From: Thermoplasmata archaeon
GTDB lineage: Archaea > Thermoplasmatota > Thermoplasmata > Thermoplasmatales > Thermoplasmataceae
Reading direction: 5' to 3'
DNA: 39,095 nucleotides
NCBI GenBank assembly: GCA_021826795.1
Contig: JAKAYM010000003.1
Coordinates: 1-39,095, forward strand
Shown here: piece after piece, positions 26,136 to 34,676 of the stretch
How the letters are laid out: each line of letters begins with the position of its first letter
Numbering within the stretch: position 1 is the first letter of the stretch
The notes under the pieces: model-generated
Seen by the model: only the letters and a program-made list of their open reading frames with translations
Told to the model about the DNA's origin: nothing
The model's database searches: none
Program-made: the position numbers and the translations under genes

Positions 26136-27200
26136 TTATTTAATAATTTTCATAATTTTAAACTGGCCATAACCGGTCACAATTCTTATGAATTCCGGGA
26201 TTATAATATTATCAGTATTTATATCAATAGATAATCCCTTAAGTTCTCTAAGCTTCTCGGGAGATGAAATAACGCATATATTTTTGAATCCACAACTTTC
26301 CATAACTCTGTGCGATAATTGCTGATTTCCCCTACCCAGTAGAAATCCCTGCCCTCCAATAACCGATATAATTATTTTTATTTTCTTTGTTGTAGCATAA
26401 TGATATATTTGTTCCTCTCCTGCATCGCTTACCAATAAATGTTTATTTTTTATTATATCGAAGCCAAGCATGTTTGTATGTGCGCCCATGGATTCTATTA
26501 AGGCCTTGCAGGTGCTGCCCGGTCCTATGATATAGTAAGTTTCAGGATCCATGTTATCCAGTAAATATTCAGCAATATCAAATGAGGATGAGACTGGATA
26601 CTCAGCCTTTGATGTGGTGATCATTCCTTCAGTATCCGGTATCAGCAATGAACCAAAATTCTTGACTTCCAGTATACCTGATCTGTATTTCTCTTCATCT
26701 ATATCATCTACCTCAGCATATATATAGTCAGTATCTATCTTACAAAGTTTATCAAAAATTTCAATGGCATGTTTTATATTCATAGCAAACACTGAACTAT
26801 ACATTTTAACTCCTGCCGGTATTCCCAGTACGGGTAAGTTTGTGCCTGCACTCAACACGTCTCTTGCTGTTCCGTCCCCGCCCACAAAGCAGATAATATC
26901 CACATCTGCCGTTACGCGAAGGAAATTAATAGTATCAATGCTACTAGATGGTTCCGCGGGGTTATAAGAAATACTGTAAGTATTTCCGGTCAGATCCATT
27001 TCACTGGAACCCATGGGCCCTGAAGGTATCTTGAATTCAATATTTTCTGCATTGATTCCCTTAAGAAATTCAATAGCGCGTTTAATAGATGTTGAATCAT
27101 CAATATTATCAAGTGATAAACCATCAGAGCCCTTATTATTCCTGATGCCCCCGTATCCAGCCAGAGGGTTGACAAAAAATGCAACTTTCCTAACTTTCAT
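26136..27200 (-). CDS. COG3199 ATP-NAD kinase-like protein
   Basis: This 354-residue protein is related to NAD kinases and diacylglycerol-kinase-type enzymes. The N-terminal KVAFFVNPLAGYGG and the nucleotide-binding motif VGGDGTARD (G107-G-D-G-T111) followed by LPVLGIPAGVKMYSSVFA are diagnostic of COG3199. IIGPGSTCKALIESMG and GQGFLLGRGNQQLSHRV are further conserved blocks. Whether it phosphorylates NAD or another substrate is unresolved. It overlaps the upstream MBL-fold gene by 4 nt (ATGA) and is therefore its operon partner. Confidence 0.88.
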   Translation of the reverse strand: MKVRKVAFFVNPLAGYGGIRNNKGSDGLSLDNIDDSTSIKRAIEFLKGINAENIEFKIPSGPMGSSEMDLTGNTYSISYNPAEPSSSIDTINFLRVTADVDIICFVGGDGTARDVLSAGTNLPVLGIPAGVKMYSSVFAMNIKHAIEIFDKLCKIDTDYIYAEVDDIDEEKYRSGILEVKNFGSLLIPDTEGMITTSKAEYPVSSSFDIAEYLLDNMDPETYYIIGPGSTCKALIESMGAHTNMLGFDIIKNKHLLVSDAGEEQIYHYATTKKIKIIISVIGGQGFLLGRGNQQLSHRVMESCGFKNICVISSPEKLRELKGLSIDINTDNIIIPEFIRIVTGYGQFKIMKIIK

Positions 27201-27901
27201 ATATAATACTCTTTTCCATCCTCAGGCACAATAATATTTTTATCCTTTATGGCTGAAATTTGCCGGAATGATTCAATGGACATGTGTGTTGGCATAAAAA
27301 TCCTGGATTTACTTCCCTTGAATGCCTTCAAGGCATCAGATACAGTTGAGTGCCCATATTTTATTGCTTCGTTTTCCATTGTATCCTGGTATGTTGCCTC
27401 GTGTATAAACAGATCACAATTTCTTCCAATTTCAACAGCCGCATCTGTGTAAGACGTATCGCCAGAGTAGAATATGGATTTTCCAGAAAGGTCCAACCTG
27501 TACATGTATTCATCCACAGAATGTATCCCAGGCATAATTTTTAAATTGTTTTCCATATTGTTGAAAGTAACTCCCTTCATCATAAAATCCGGGGTGTGAA
27601 AAAAACCAAGAATTCCAGTAACACCCCTGTATATCTCATCGGGACCGACTATATTGATATGAGTATCTATACTATGAAGACCTCTCTGCCAGACAAGTTC
27701 CGGAATTCCTCCAGCATGATCCAGATGCATATGGGTAACTAAAATTCTGTTAATGCCTGAAATATCCACATGTTTATCTATAAGGTATTCTGCTGTGTGC
27801 GGGCCACAATCCAGAAGTGTGTCACTATCAATTAAATATGTTGTGTTTCTTTTACCAGGTTTTAATCCAGATGCCCATGTTCCGATAGCAAGGATTTTCA
27901 T
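27197..27901 (-). CDS. MBL-fold metal-dependent hydrolase (RNase Z-like)
   Basis: This 234-residue metallo-beta-lactamase-fold hydrolase has the dizinc motif H57-M-H59-L-D61-H62 (VTHMHLDHAGG). Further ligands are likely the His in MPGIHSVDE, the Asp in FYSGDTSY, and the final His in MPTHMS. SGDTSYTD plus the HEATYQ segment resemble RNase Z/ElaC-type enzymes, but it is shorter than typical RNase Z (about 300) and lacks an obvious exosite arm, so a general phosphodiesterase is as likely. It starts at ATG 27901 and leads a two-gene operon with the COG3199 protein. Confidence 0.85.
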   Translation of the reverse strand: MKILAIGTWASGLKPGKRNTTYLIDSDTLLDCGPHTAEYLIDKHVDISGINRILVTHMHLDHAGGIPELVWQRGLHSIDTHINIVGPDEIYRGVTGILGFFHTPDFMMKGVTFNNMENNLKIMPGIHSVDEYMYRLDLSGKSIFYSGDTSYTDAAVEIGRNCDLFIHEATYQDTMENEAIKYGHSTVSDALKAFKGSKSRIFMPTHMSIESFRQISAIKDKNIIVPEDGKEYYI

Positions 27902-28020
27902 TTGTGTATATTTTATATAAATATTAAAGATTTGACATTAGATTTTGACCTTCAAACCTACAAATCCACTTATATAGGGGTTGACAGCATAAAGTTTTGG
28001 GATAAAATGTTATACACAAA
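27901..28020. repeat. 10-bp perfect inverted repeat around the MBL promoter
   Basis: TTTGTGTATA (27901-27910) is matched by its exact reverse complement TATACACAAA (28011-28020), 100 bases apart, in the non-coding gap before the MBL gene. The left arm touches the MBL start codon. TATA-like text (tttatataaatatt on the plus strand) lies between. The pairing may be chance in A+T-rich DNA, or it may mark paired regulator sites or a small mobile element. Confidence 0.35.
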
Positions 28021-28045
28021 TTATATATGATGAGAAGGAAATCAC

Positions 28046-28717
28046 TTAATGCCCGGTTAATTTATCAATAATATCATAAAGGTTTGTTGATTCCACCGTA
28101 AAATCAGAATATTGCAATGTCCTGTAATTTGAAGGGTTAAACGCAACAAAATATTTCGACTTTTTTCTCATGGAAAGATCCATGAATGAATCTCCGACAC
28201 TCACTGTTTCCCCCGGCAATATTTTAAATTTAGATTGTATAAAGCCCACATTTACATCTTTTCTGGCAGGATCGACATTTTTGATAAATTTATGTCCATT
28301 AACATCAACTTCGTTCCCTATATAATAATCGAAATCCAGCAATTCCGATATATAACCGGCAAATACATGCGATCCCGCAGATACTATGGCAGTTTTAATC
28401 TTTCTTTGCCTAAGATATTCAATGGTTCTCAATACATTGGACGACATATCGTTTAAATTGATGTATGATTTTATTCTGGATTCGGTTAAATTATTATAAA
28501 GATGATCAGGTATGCCCTTCCTGTGTATATAATCAAATGTGTATACCATATTTTCTCTGAAATTGCGTTTTTTCATGCACCTGTTTATTATTACATCCCA
28601 TGAATTTCTATCTTTTAATAGTACCCCGTCCATATCGAATACTACTAATTTTATGCCTTCCAGATAATCTATTGAAGGCATATTATACATATTATTTCTT
28701 TCTTCTATTTCTATCAT
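28046..28717 (-). CDS. HAD-superfamily phosphatase (phosphoserine phosphatase-like)
   Basis: This 223-residue hydrolase uses an aspartyl-phosphate intermediate. Motif I is VVFD28-M-D30-GVLL, motif II is the Ser in AIVSAGSH, a Lys follows in the FIKNVDPARKDV region, and motif IV is VSVGDSFMDLSM. An all-helical cap lies between I and II (about 36-90). This matches SerB-like class I HADs; the natural substrate is unknown. ATG 28717 is supported by a TATA-like atataaag about 22-29 nt upstream, though an inner ATG at codon 10 is possible. Confidence 0.85.
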   Translation of the reverse strand: MIEIEERNNMYNMPSIDYLEGIKLVVFDMDGVLLKDRNSWDVIINRCMKKRNFRENMVYTFDYIHRKGIPDHLYNNLTESRIKSYINLNDMSSNVLRTIEYLRQRKIKTAIVSAGSHVFAGYISELLDFDYYIGNEVDVNGHKFIKNVDPARKDVNVGFIQSKFKILPGETVSVGDSFMDLSMRKKSKYFVAFNPSNYRTLQYSDFTVESTNLYDIIDKLTGH

Positions 28718-28781
28718 TAAATATATATTTACTCTTTATATTAAGCATTTACTATATATATTTAAGATAAATATATATAAA

Positions 28782-28796
28782 AAGGATAGTATCCTT
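28782..28796. promoter_or_regulatory. Operator-like palindrome next to a TATA element
   Basis: AAGGATA-G-TATCCTT is a perfect 7-bp inverted repeat around a single base, directly after atatatataaaa. It stands in the 217-base gap between the leftward HAD gene and the rightward DUF92 gene, about 150 nt from the latter. A regulator site or a very short hairpin are both possible. The remaining gap holds no convincing gene. Confidence 0.4.
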
Positions 28797-28943
28797 ATAA
28801 TATCATTGTTGAATGCATAATTCATAAGTATAGCATAAATAATTTATACCTATGAAACATGTATTATGCAATGTGCGATGCTTTAATTTATCTTATTGTC
28901 AATGAAATCAGATACAAATTAAGAATAGTACCGGGTGGTACTA

Positions 28944-29657
28944 ATGAGCATTGATTATATTGTTGCATCTACAGTTATACTTGTAAGTCTCTTCATAGGG
29001 GCACTGGAATTCCATATTTTTGATTTTAAAGGGACTGTTGCTGCACTCATTGTGGGAATTATTATAGTTGTACTTGGCTCACTGTACTGGCTTATACTCA
29101 TGCTTATATTTGCCGTGACGGCTCAGTTGGCCACAAAATATAGAATAAAGGAGAAAACCAGACAAAAATTACAGGAGGGAAAGAACGGGGAAAGGCATGC
29201 TTCTAATGTTATTTATGCGGCATTGATAGGAATATTCATTGCGGCGATTAATGCAACTAAAATAGGAGGATTTCCGTATTTCCTTATATTTGCAGTTTCA
29301 TTTGCATCGGTAAATGCAGATACATTTGCATCAGAAATTGGTGTGTTTGATAAGAATGTATATATGATTACCAATTTAAAAAAGATAACGCCTGGAGTTA
29401 ACGGTGGTGTGTCTATACTTGGAGAAGCCATGGCATTACTTGGGGCACTCATAATAGCGATTTCTTATATTATTCTTGATTTTCACAGTTTTAAATTGAT
29501 TCCGTTGATAGTAATTACTTTACTGGGATTCCTCGGCTGTCAGGTAGATAGTGTCTTGGGATCCTTATTCGAAAACCGTGGCAAAATGTCCAAGGGCCAG
29601 GTGAATACATTTTCTACGCTGATTGTGGTTGCGATTGCGTTCATTATATATATTTAA
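28944..29657 (+). CDS. DUF92 family membrane protein (VTE6/phytyl-phosphate-kinase-like)
   Basis: This 237-residue integral membrane protein has about six hydrophobic segments. The family blocks SFASVNADTFASEIGVFDKN, KKITPGVNGGVSILGEAMA and FLGCQVDSVLGSLFENRG identify DUF92 (PF01940). A plant member, VTE6, phosphorylates phytyl phosphate. In archaea a matching role would be phosphorylation of geranylgeranyl phosphate for ether-lipid salvage; this is inference. ATG 28944 is chosen over GTG 28935 because gggtggt, a good archaeal ribosome-binding site, lies about 4 nt before it and overlaps the GTG. Confidence 0.87.
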   Translation: MSIDYIVASTVILVSLFIGALEFHIFDFKGTVAALIVGIIIVVLGSLYWLILMLIFAVTAQLATKYRIKEKTRQKLQEGKNGERHASNVIYAALIGIFIAAINATKIGGFPYFLIFAVSFASVNADTFASEIGVFDKNVYMITNLKKITPGVNGGVSILGEAMALLGALIIAISYIILDFHSFKLIPLIVITLLGFLGCQVDSVLGSLFENRGKMSKGQVNTFSTLIVVAIAFIIYI

Positions 29658-30078
29658 ATCCATAATTACTTTATTCAAAAATATTAATGAATGAATTAGT
29701 GCCATGCCTATAAAGCTTGATTATATTATAAATTGTGGTCGAAATACCCGTGTTCTTGAGGAGTGACAAAAATGAGCTGGAAACTGTAAATATTGGAACA
29801 AAATTTTCATATAATTTTGTTTAAATGCTCGTGCAACGTTTAATTTTATTTTCCTATTAAGAGTAGTTGAAAACCTGATAAAAGATTCACACGGAATGAA
29901 GCTTATATTAATAAAATGGACCAAATCATAAAGATAACTGATTACAATGTCTCTGCAGCGTAGCACGGAATCAATACTGAGAAATTTCTAGCAGACATAG
30001 AACAGTCAATAAGTGGTGTACGAATAGCAAAGAAAATAAATGGAGGTTTTTATGTAGTCGCATTATAGAGCATAAAAC
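29658..30078. other. 421-base gap containing decayed coding sequence
   Basis: This gap separates DUF92 from the end of the APC permease. Short plus-strand pieces look like gene debris: a 20-codon ORF from ATG 29703 (MPIKLDYIINCGRNTRVLEE), and an interrupted ORF at 29916-30068 listed separately. A minus-strand ORF over 29721-29966 has no recognisable features and is probably chance. No RNA gene or terminal repeat is visible. Confidence 0.4.
29916..30068 (+). pseudogene. Interrupted small ORF (unknown family)
   Basis: ATG 29916 opens a 51-codon frame that is broken by TAG at 29961-29963 and ends at TAG 30066. The pieces (MDQIIKITDYNVSAA, then HGINTEKFLADIEQSISGVR and IAKKINGGFYVVAL) read like one small alpha/beta protein with a nonsense mutation. 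The family is not recognised and no promoter is obvious. Confidence 0.4.
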
Positions 30079-31647
30079 TTATTTTGAACCCCCACTTAAT
30101 TTTTCTTCTGCTGCCAGATTTACTGTCATTCCGGCATTCTTTACCTTATCAGGTTTCGTTTTCTTAAGGTAAAGTGAATATCCAGCGGCGAAAAAGGAGT
30201 AAAGGGCTATGATGATAATCCCATCAGTTATAGGATAAACCGGTGGCACTACAGATTCATACAAGACAAATATGAAAATAACAGTTGCAATACTTGGAAA
30301 TATATAATGCTCGACGGGATGGATTATTTTTTTAATGCCTTTATGTTTCTCCTTTAATCTGTAGAACATTGTCATGACACTGGTATTAAGCAGTATATGA
30401 GTAATTATAAGTCCCCCGAGTGCCAGTGTTGTTAATAAATCAAAAGAGTCGGTAAGTGCAGTGACCACTACAGCAGAATCTGCATTTCCGCTCACAATAT
30501 CAATGACTGGAATGCCAGCCCCATATGTTACCAGGAAGGTAACTCCTACTGCCAGAACAGATGCCATTCCTGCCACAAATATTAATGCATTTGAAGGTGT
30601 TTGATATTTTTTATGGATCTTTGAAAAGAATTTTGGTAGTATATAATCACGGCCCATAGCATAATAAACTCTTCCTCCATTGGATTGCATGGCTACAGAG
30701 TCTGAAAATGCAGAGTTGAAAGCTACCAGAGAGAACATTATACCTCCAACTGCACCAGTATATACTGTGGCAGTGATAACTCCTGGAATTGCACTGCTTG
30801 TAAAGGATTGCATAAGTGGTATCCCCCACCCTACTATCTGTGCGTATGACACTTCAGTCAAGGTTATTCCGGTAATAAGAAGCCCGAACACCAAGGATCT
30901 CGTAATGGCTTTTGGATGTGTCGCCTCTTCGCCTAATGGCGCTGATCCGCCATAGCCTATAAAACTGGTAAGCCCGAAAACCATTCCAAGACCCACTCCT
31001 GCAATTGGCCCCCCCTCAGCAGAAAACCACGATCTATACTGGGGAAAACTGTAAGGATTGAATACATTTACAGTGTTATCCGGTGCCTTAATTATAATTA
31101 TTGTGGATAAAACAATTAAAAATATAATTTCAAAAAATGCTGCTACTCTGATATATTTCATCTGCGGCCTAATTCCGATTATTGCAACCGCAATCGGAAC
31201 TACAATAAATACGAGAATGAATGGAATCCAGATCCATGCAGGCATTCCAACGTGTATGAAGTACTGTACCACGCCCGGAAGAACAACACCCGCAACGAAG
31301 ACGGGGATTGCAGCTGTACTTACTATCTGATAAAATGGGTACATTAATCCTGAAAAGATCGCCGGAGTAGGACCGAAAGCTGTGGCAACATATCCGTAAT
31401 AACCTCCAGCACTAGCATGCCTCTTCGACAGATGGTAAAGAGTATTGACTTCAAGAAACATTGTTAATGTTGCTATTATAAATGATAGTGGAGTTAAAAA
31501 GAATGCAAATGCTGCAGATGCAACAACAAATGCCACTGAATCGCAGGCAGGTGCCATGGCAGAAATTTCCTCTGCAATTGCTCCGAATGTACCCACCTGA
31601 CCTCTCTTTAAAGTTTCAGGAATATCTTTAGATTTATTATTATCCAT
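30079..31647 (-). CDS. APC-superfamily amino acid permease
   Basis: This 522-residue transporter has twelve to fourteen membrane segments. The N-terminal TM1 region GTFGAIAEEISAMAPACDSV and SAGGYYGYVATAFGP (TM3) match amino acid/polyamine permeases, as does the TM6 region GLTSFIGYGGSAPLGEEATHP, whose FxGxxxxxxLGEEA pattern is characteristic. It probably imports amino acids or organic cations by proton symport. The C-terminal 35 residues are cytoplasmic and charged. ATG 31647 is preferred to TTG 31653 because a TATA box (tatataaa on the plus strand, 31671-31678) lies 24-31 nt upstream. An operator-like palindrome covers the start-site region. Confidence 0.9.
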   Translation of the reverse strand: MDNNKSKDIPETLKRGQVGTFGAIAEEISAMAPACDSVAFVVASAAFAFFLTPLSFIIATLTMFLEVNTLYHLSKRHASAGGYYGYVATAFGPTPAIFSGLMYPFYQIVSTAAIPVFVAGVVLPGVVQYFIHVGMPAWIWIPFILVFIVVPIAVAIIGIRPQMKYIRVAAFFEIIFLIVLSTIIIIKAPDNTVNVFNPYSFPQYRSWFSAEGGPIAGVGLGMVFGLTSFIGYGGSAPLGEEATHPKAITRSLVFGLLITGITLTEVSYAQIVGWGIPLMQSFTSSAIPGVITATVYTGAVGGIMFSLVAFNSAFSDSVAMQSNGGRVYYAMGRDYILPKFFSKIHKKYQTPSNALIFVAGMASVLAVGVTFLVTYGAGIPVIDIVSGNADSAVVVTALTDSFDLLTTLALGGLIITHILLNTSVMTMFYRLKEKHKGIKKIIHPVEHYIFPSIATVIFIFVLYESVVPPVYPITDGIIIIALYSFFAAGYSLYLKKTKPDKVKNAGMTVNLAAEEKLSGGSK

Positions 31648-31653
31648 AGGCAA

Positions 31654-31678
31654 TTAGTATTGTACTAAGGTATATAAA
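31654..31678 (-). promoter_or_regulatory. APC permease promoter with operator-like palindrome
   Basis: The TATA element tatataaa is at 31671-31678. Between it and the permease ATG (31647) lies TTAGTA-TTG-TACTAA (31654-31668), a perfect 6-bp inverted repeat with a 3-base centre. A protein bound there would cover the transcription start, the classic position for an archaeal repressor; an Lrp-type regulator is one candidate. Confidence 0.55.
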
Positions 31679-31785
31679 TGTTTTTGGCGGATTAATATAT
31701 GGAATTATTCATTAACAGGAATCCGATTATAAATATTAGATTCATGAAATAACAATAATTAAATAATATCTTTATCTCCTTAATT

Positions 31786-32100
31786 GTGTTCGATAATTGG
31801 AATTCCTTATGCGCTGTGGCACTTGCATATGGGAAAATTGATGTGCCAAAATCTGTGGGAAATCCCATGGAATCAGGAATTTTCTTCCGATCTGTCGGTA
31901 AGATAAGAGGGCAGATCAGTGACTATCGGGCAAGTGTTCAGGATGCAACCTTCGGCATACATGTGGTGGAATTTCTGGACAGATATGAGATACATATCGG
32001 TAGATTTGATCCTTACAAAAAACTACTGGAGCATCTGATTGTGGATAGCCCGGATACGCTCATGAAAATTCCAATTTTATTAAAATTTATTAAAAAATAA
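31786..32100 (+). CDS. Small hypothetical protein (104 aa)
   Basis: This 104-residue ORF starts with GTG 31786. The composition is coding-like, with a balanced mix of residues and a plausible alpha/beta pattern: AYGKIDVPKSVGNPMESGIF, RGQISDYRASVQDATFGIHV, EFLDRYEIHIGRFDPYKKLL and a hydrophobic helical tail. It has one Cys and no clear membrane segment. I do not recognise the family. It ends 8 bases before the acetyl-CoA synthetase stop, convergent with it. Confidence 0.6.
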   Translation: MFDNWNSLCAVALAYGKIDVPKSVGNPMESGIFFRSVGKIRGQISDYRASVQDATFGIHVVEFLDRYEIHIGRFDPYKKLLEHLIVDSPDTLMKIPILLKFIKK

Positions 32101-32108
32101 GGGGGTTG

Positions 32109-34031
32109 TTAATCGCCTGTTCCTTTTCTGATTATTTCCATGGCCCTCTGGATCTCCTCAACGGATGCCTCATTTTCCAGAGTACTGATATCCCCGGTTA
32201 CCTGATTCAAGTACACTGCCTTGATTACACGCCTCATAATTTTTCCCGACCTTGTTTTCGGCAGGGATTCAACTATGTGTATTTCCTCAGGAACCATGAT
32301 TGGCCCAAGTTCAGTCCTCATACGTTTTTTCAATGAATCTATTAATTCACTGCTCTTTTCATAACCTTCCTTGAGGGTTACAAAAGCTATGATGGTATCG
32401 CCCTTTATGGTATCGGGCTTGCCAAACACTGCTGCCTCAGCTATTTCCCTCATAGATACCAGGCCATCCTCGATTTCTATTGTACCTATTCTGTGGCCAG
32501 AGACCTTCAATACCTCATCGCTTCTGCCCAGGAGCCAGTAATAATCGTCCTCGTCCTTTATAGCATAATCACCCATTAGGTATTTTCCGGGGAATTTGGA
32601 GAAATAAACTTCTTGGTATCTTTTGTCGTCGTTGTTTACCGTGAGCATTAGCCCGGGCCATGGCCTGTCTATTACAATATACCCCTTTTCTCCACTCTTT
32701 GCAGGTTTCCCATCCTCTCTCAGTATCTCCGGGAAAATGCCCGGCATGGGGAATGTGGCTGACCCTGGCTTTAAATCCGGCATTCCCAGTTTCATGGATG
32801 GTGCTATTGTGAATCCTCCTGTCTCGGTTTGCCAGTATGTGTCTATGATCGGGCATCTGCTCTTTCCTATTTCCTCGTAGAACCAGTGCCATGCAGCAGG
32901 GTTTATGGGCTCTCCCACGGTGCCGAGCACCTTTAGTGATGAAAGGTCATGCATCAATGGATATTTATCACCATATTTCATTAAAAGCCTGATTGCCGTG
33001 GGGGATGTATATAGCATATTCACACCGTAACGTTCAACAATATCCCACATCCTATCTGGCTTCGGGAAATCTATTGCCCCCTCATACATTATGGATGTTA
33101 CACCTAAAAGCAGCGGTGCAAATACTATATAGCTATGTCCGGTTATCCAGCCTATATCTGCTGCACACCACCATCTATCCTCCTCCCCGGGATTGAATGC
33201 CCACTTCATGGTATTTGCTATCCATACAGGGTATCCACCATTGCCATGTACTATTCCCTTGGGTCTTCCTGTAGTTCCGGATGTGTATAATATGAAGAGC
33301 GGGTCATTTGAATCAAGTTCAGCCGGCTTGACGTATGAATCCTCTATTATATCATCATAATAGTAGTCACGCCCGGATTCCATTTTAATACTCTCCTTTG
33401 TATTTTTTACAACTATAACATTATCGACGCCCCTGCTGAGGTCTATTGCCGCATCAACTATTTTCTTCAGGTGTACCATTTTTCCTTTCCTGAAGCCGCC
33501 GTCCGCAGTAATGATGGTTCTAGATCCTGAATCATCTATCCTCTGTGCCAGTGCTTCCTCACCGAATCCGGAGAATACAACGTTGAATACCGCCCCGATT
33601 CTGGTACATGCGAGCATAGCTATAGGTGCTTCCAGAATCATTGGAAGATATATGGTTACTCCCTCACCCTTCTTTACACCAAGATTGAGAAGTGCCTTCG
33701 CCAGAGCATTTACCCGTCTGTAAAGCCCGAAATATGTGATCACTTTCTCTTCTCCGGTTTCCGGTATCCAGATAAAGGCAACCTTGTTCCTCTTCTCATT
33801 GTTGATATACCTATCCAGGCAGTTATATGACATATTTGTTTTGCCATTCACAAACCATTTGTAAAAAGGTTTTCCGGATTCGTCCAGAACCTGACCGAAT
33901 GGTGCAAACCAGTCTATTAATTTTGCTTTTTCTTTCCAGAAACTTTCAGACTCTTTGAATGATTTTTCATATTCCTCAAAATATTTTGTCATATGTATTC
34001 TGTATTTCTCATCTACAGGAAGCGTGTCTTT
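32109..34031 (-). CDS. acsA: Acetyl-CoA synthetase (AMP-forming)
   Basis: This 640-residue enzyme activates acetate with ATP and CoA through acetyl-AMP. The adenylate-forming signatures are YTSGTTGRPKGIVHGNGGY, YWQTETGGF, the domain-hinge region WLLGRSDEVLKVSGHRIG and the C-terminal LPKTRSGKIMRRVIKA, whose Lys is the one controlled by acetylation in relatives. ACS-specific ENNTER-domain sequence (WFAPFGQVLD... WFVNGKTNMSYNCLDR) is present at the N-terminus. ATG 34031 is chosen over TTG 34049: an A+T-rich TATA region at about 34055-34066 suits a leaderless start there. The gene is monocistronic. Confidence 0.95.
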   Translation of the reverse strand, partial: KDTLPVDEKYRIHMTKYFEEYEKSFKESESFWKEKAKLIDWFAPFGQVLDESGKPFYKWFVNGKTNMSYNCLDRYINNEKRNKVAFIWIPETGEEKVITYFGLYRRVNALAKALLNLGVKKGEGVTIYLPMILEAPIAMLACTRIGAVFNVVFSGFGEEALAQRIDDSGSRTIITADGGFRKGKMVHLKKIVDAAIDLSRGVDNVIVVKNTKESIKMESGRDYYYDDIIEDSYVKPAELDSNDPLFILYTSGTTGRPKGIVHGNGGYPVWIANTMKWAFNPGEEDRWWCAADIGWITGHSYIVFAPLLLGVTSIMYEGAIDFPKPDRMWDIVERYGVNMLYTSPTAIRLLMKYGDKYPLMHDLSSLKVLGTVGEPINPAAWHWFYEEIGKSRCPIIDTYWQTETGGFTIAPSMKLGMPDLKPGSATFPMPGIFPEILREDGKPAKSGEKGYIVIDRPWPGLMLTVNNDDKRYQEVYFSKFPGKYLMGDYAIKDEDDYYWLLGRSDEVLKVSGHRIGTIEIEDGLVSMREIAEAAVFGKPDTIKGDTIIAFVTLKEGYEKSSELIDSLKKRMRTELGPIMVPEEIHIVESLPKTRSGKIMRRVIKAVYLNQVTGDISTLENEASVEEIQRAMEIIRKGTGD

Positions 34032-34138
34032 CATAATAATTGAGAACAAGATATTATTTAAATTTTTATTCGCTGGAATTAATTGAAAATCACAATGATT
34101 GAAAATTCCACAGTATATAAGAAATTAAAAATTGATTT

Positions 34139-34456
34139 TTATAGCACAAGATACATATAACCTTCCTGTTTTCTTTTTATAATTTCTTTCAAACTTGCAG
34201 GTACATAAACTACGCCAGGCGCAAGTTCATCTTTTTCTATGTTTCTGCCAATCATTGAAGTACCGCAGGCAACAACCTGCACCTTTTTATTTTCAAGCAT
34301 GGGTTTAATTCTGTTTCTTTCCACAACTGCAGCTATTCCACCATTAAGATACACAACTTCTACGAGCTCAGTTTCCTCCATTTCTGAAAGATGCTCTGCC
34401 GCAGTAATTGACATCGCTATTTTTTCCTCTGAGTCTACTGTAAGTATTATTTTCAT
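34139..34456 (-). CDS. DsrE-family protein
   Basis: This 105-residue alpha/beta protein is of the DsrE/DsrF-like type. It has an N-terminal strand KIILTVDSEEKIAMSI, a middle EVVYLNGGIAAVVE and the family-typical Cys in VQVVACGTSMIGR. Family members relay sulfur as persulfide or bind metabolites; the lone cysteine (about residue 64) would be the candidate carrier. It stands alone between acetyl-CoA synthetase and the ETF operon, with 220 non-coding bases on the ETF side in which I see no gene. Confidence 0.8.
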   Translation of the reverse strand: MKIILTVDSEEKIAMSITAAEHLSEMEETELVEVVYLNGGIAAVVERNRIKPMLENKKVQVVACGTSMIGRNIEKDELAPGVVYVPASLKEIIKRKQEGYMYLVL

Positions 34457-34676
34457 AATATATATAGACTGATTCTTTATTTAAATGTTGTTAAATCGAA
34501 ATGTTCGGTTCATTTTCTAATGATTAAATCACTGAATAATAGTATTTCATATTTGAAGCTCGTTAAACTATGAAATGGATAATGTAGATGCAAAAATTTC
34601 ATTGCTTTTATGACGGATATTATTTTTAATTACAATAAAAATTTATGGTACTTCCATGGAAAACAATAACATAAAA

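Noticed and set aside
28852..28905. 17-codon Cys-containing ORF before DUF92
   Set aside because: It is too short to support, with no conserved feature or clear start signal.
29721..29966. 81-codon minus-strand ORF in the gap after DUF92
   Set aside because: It has no family features and overlaps plus-strand debris; probably chance.
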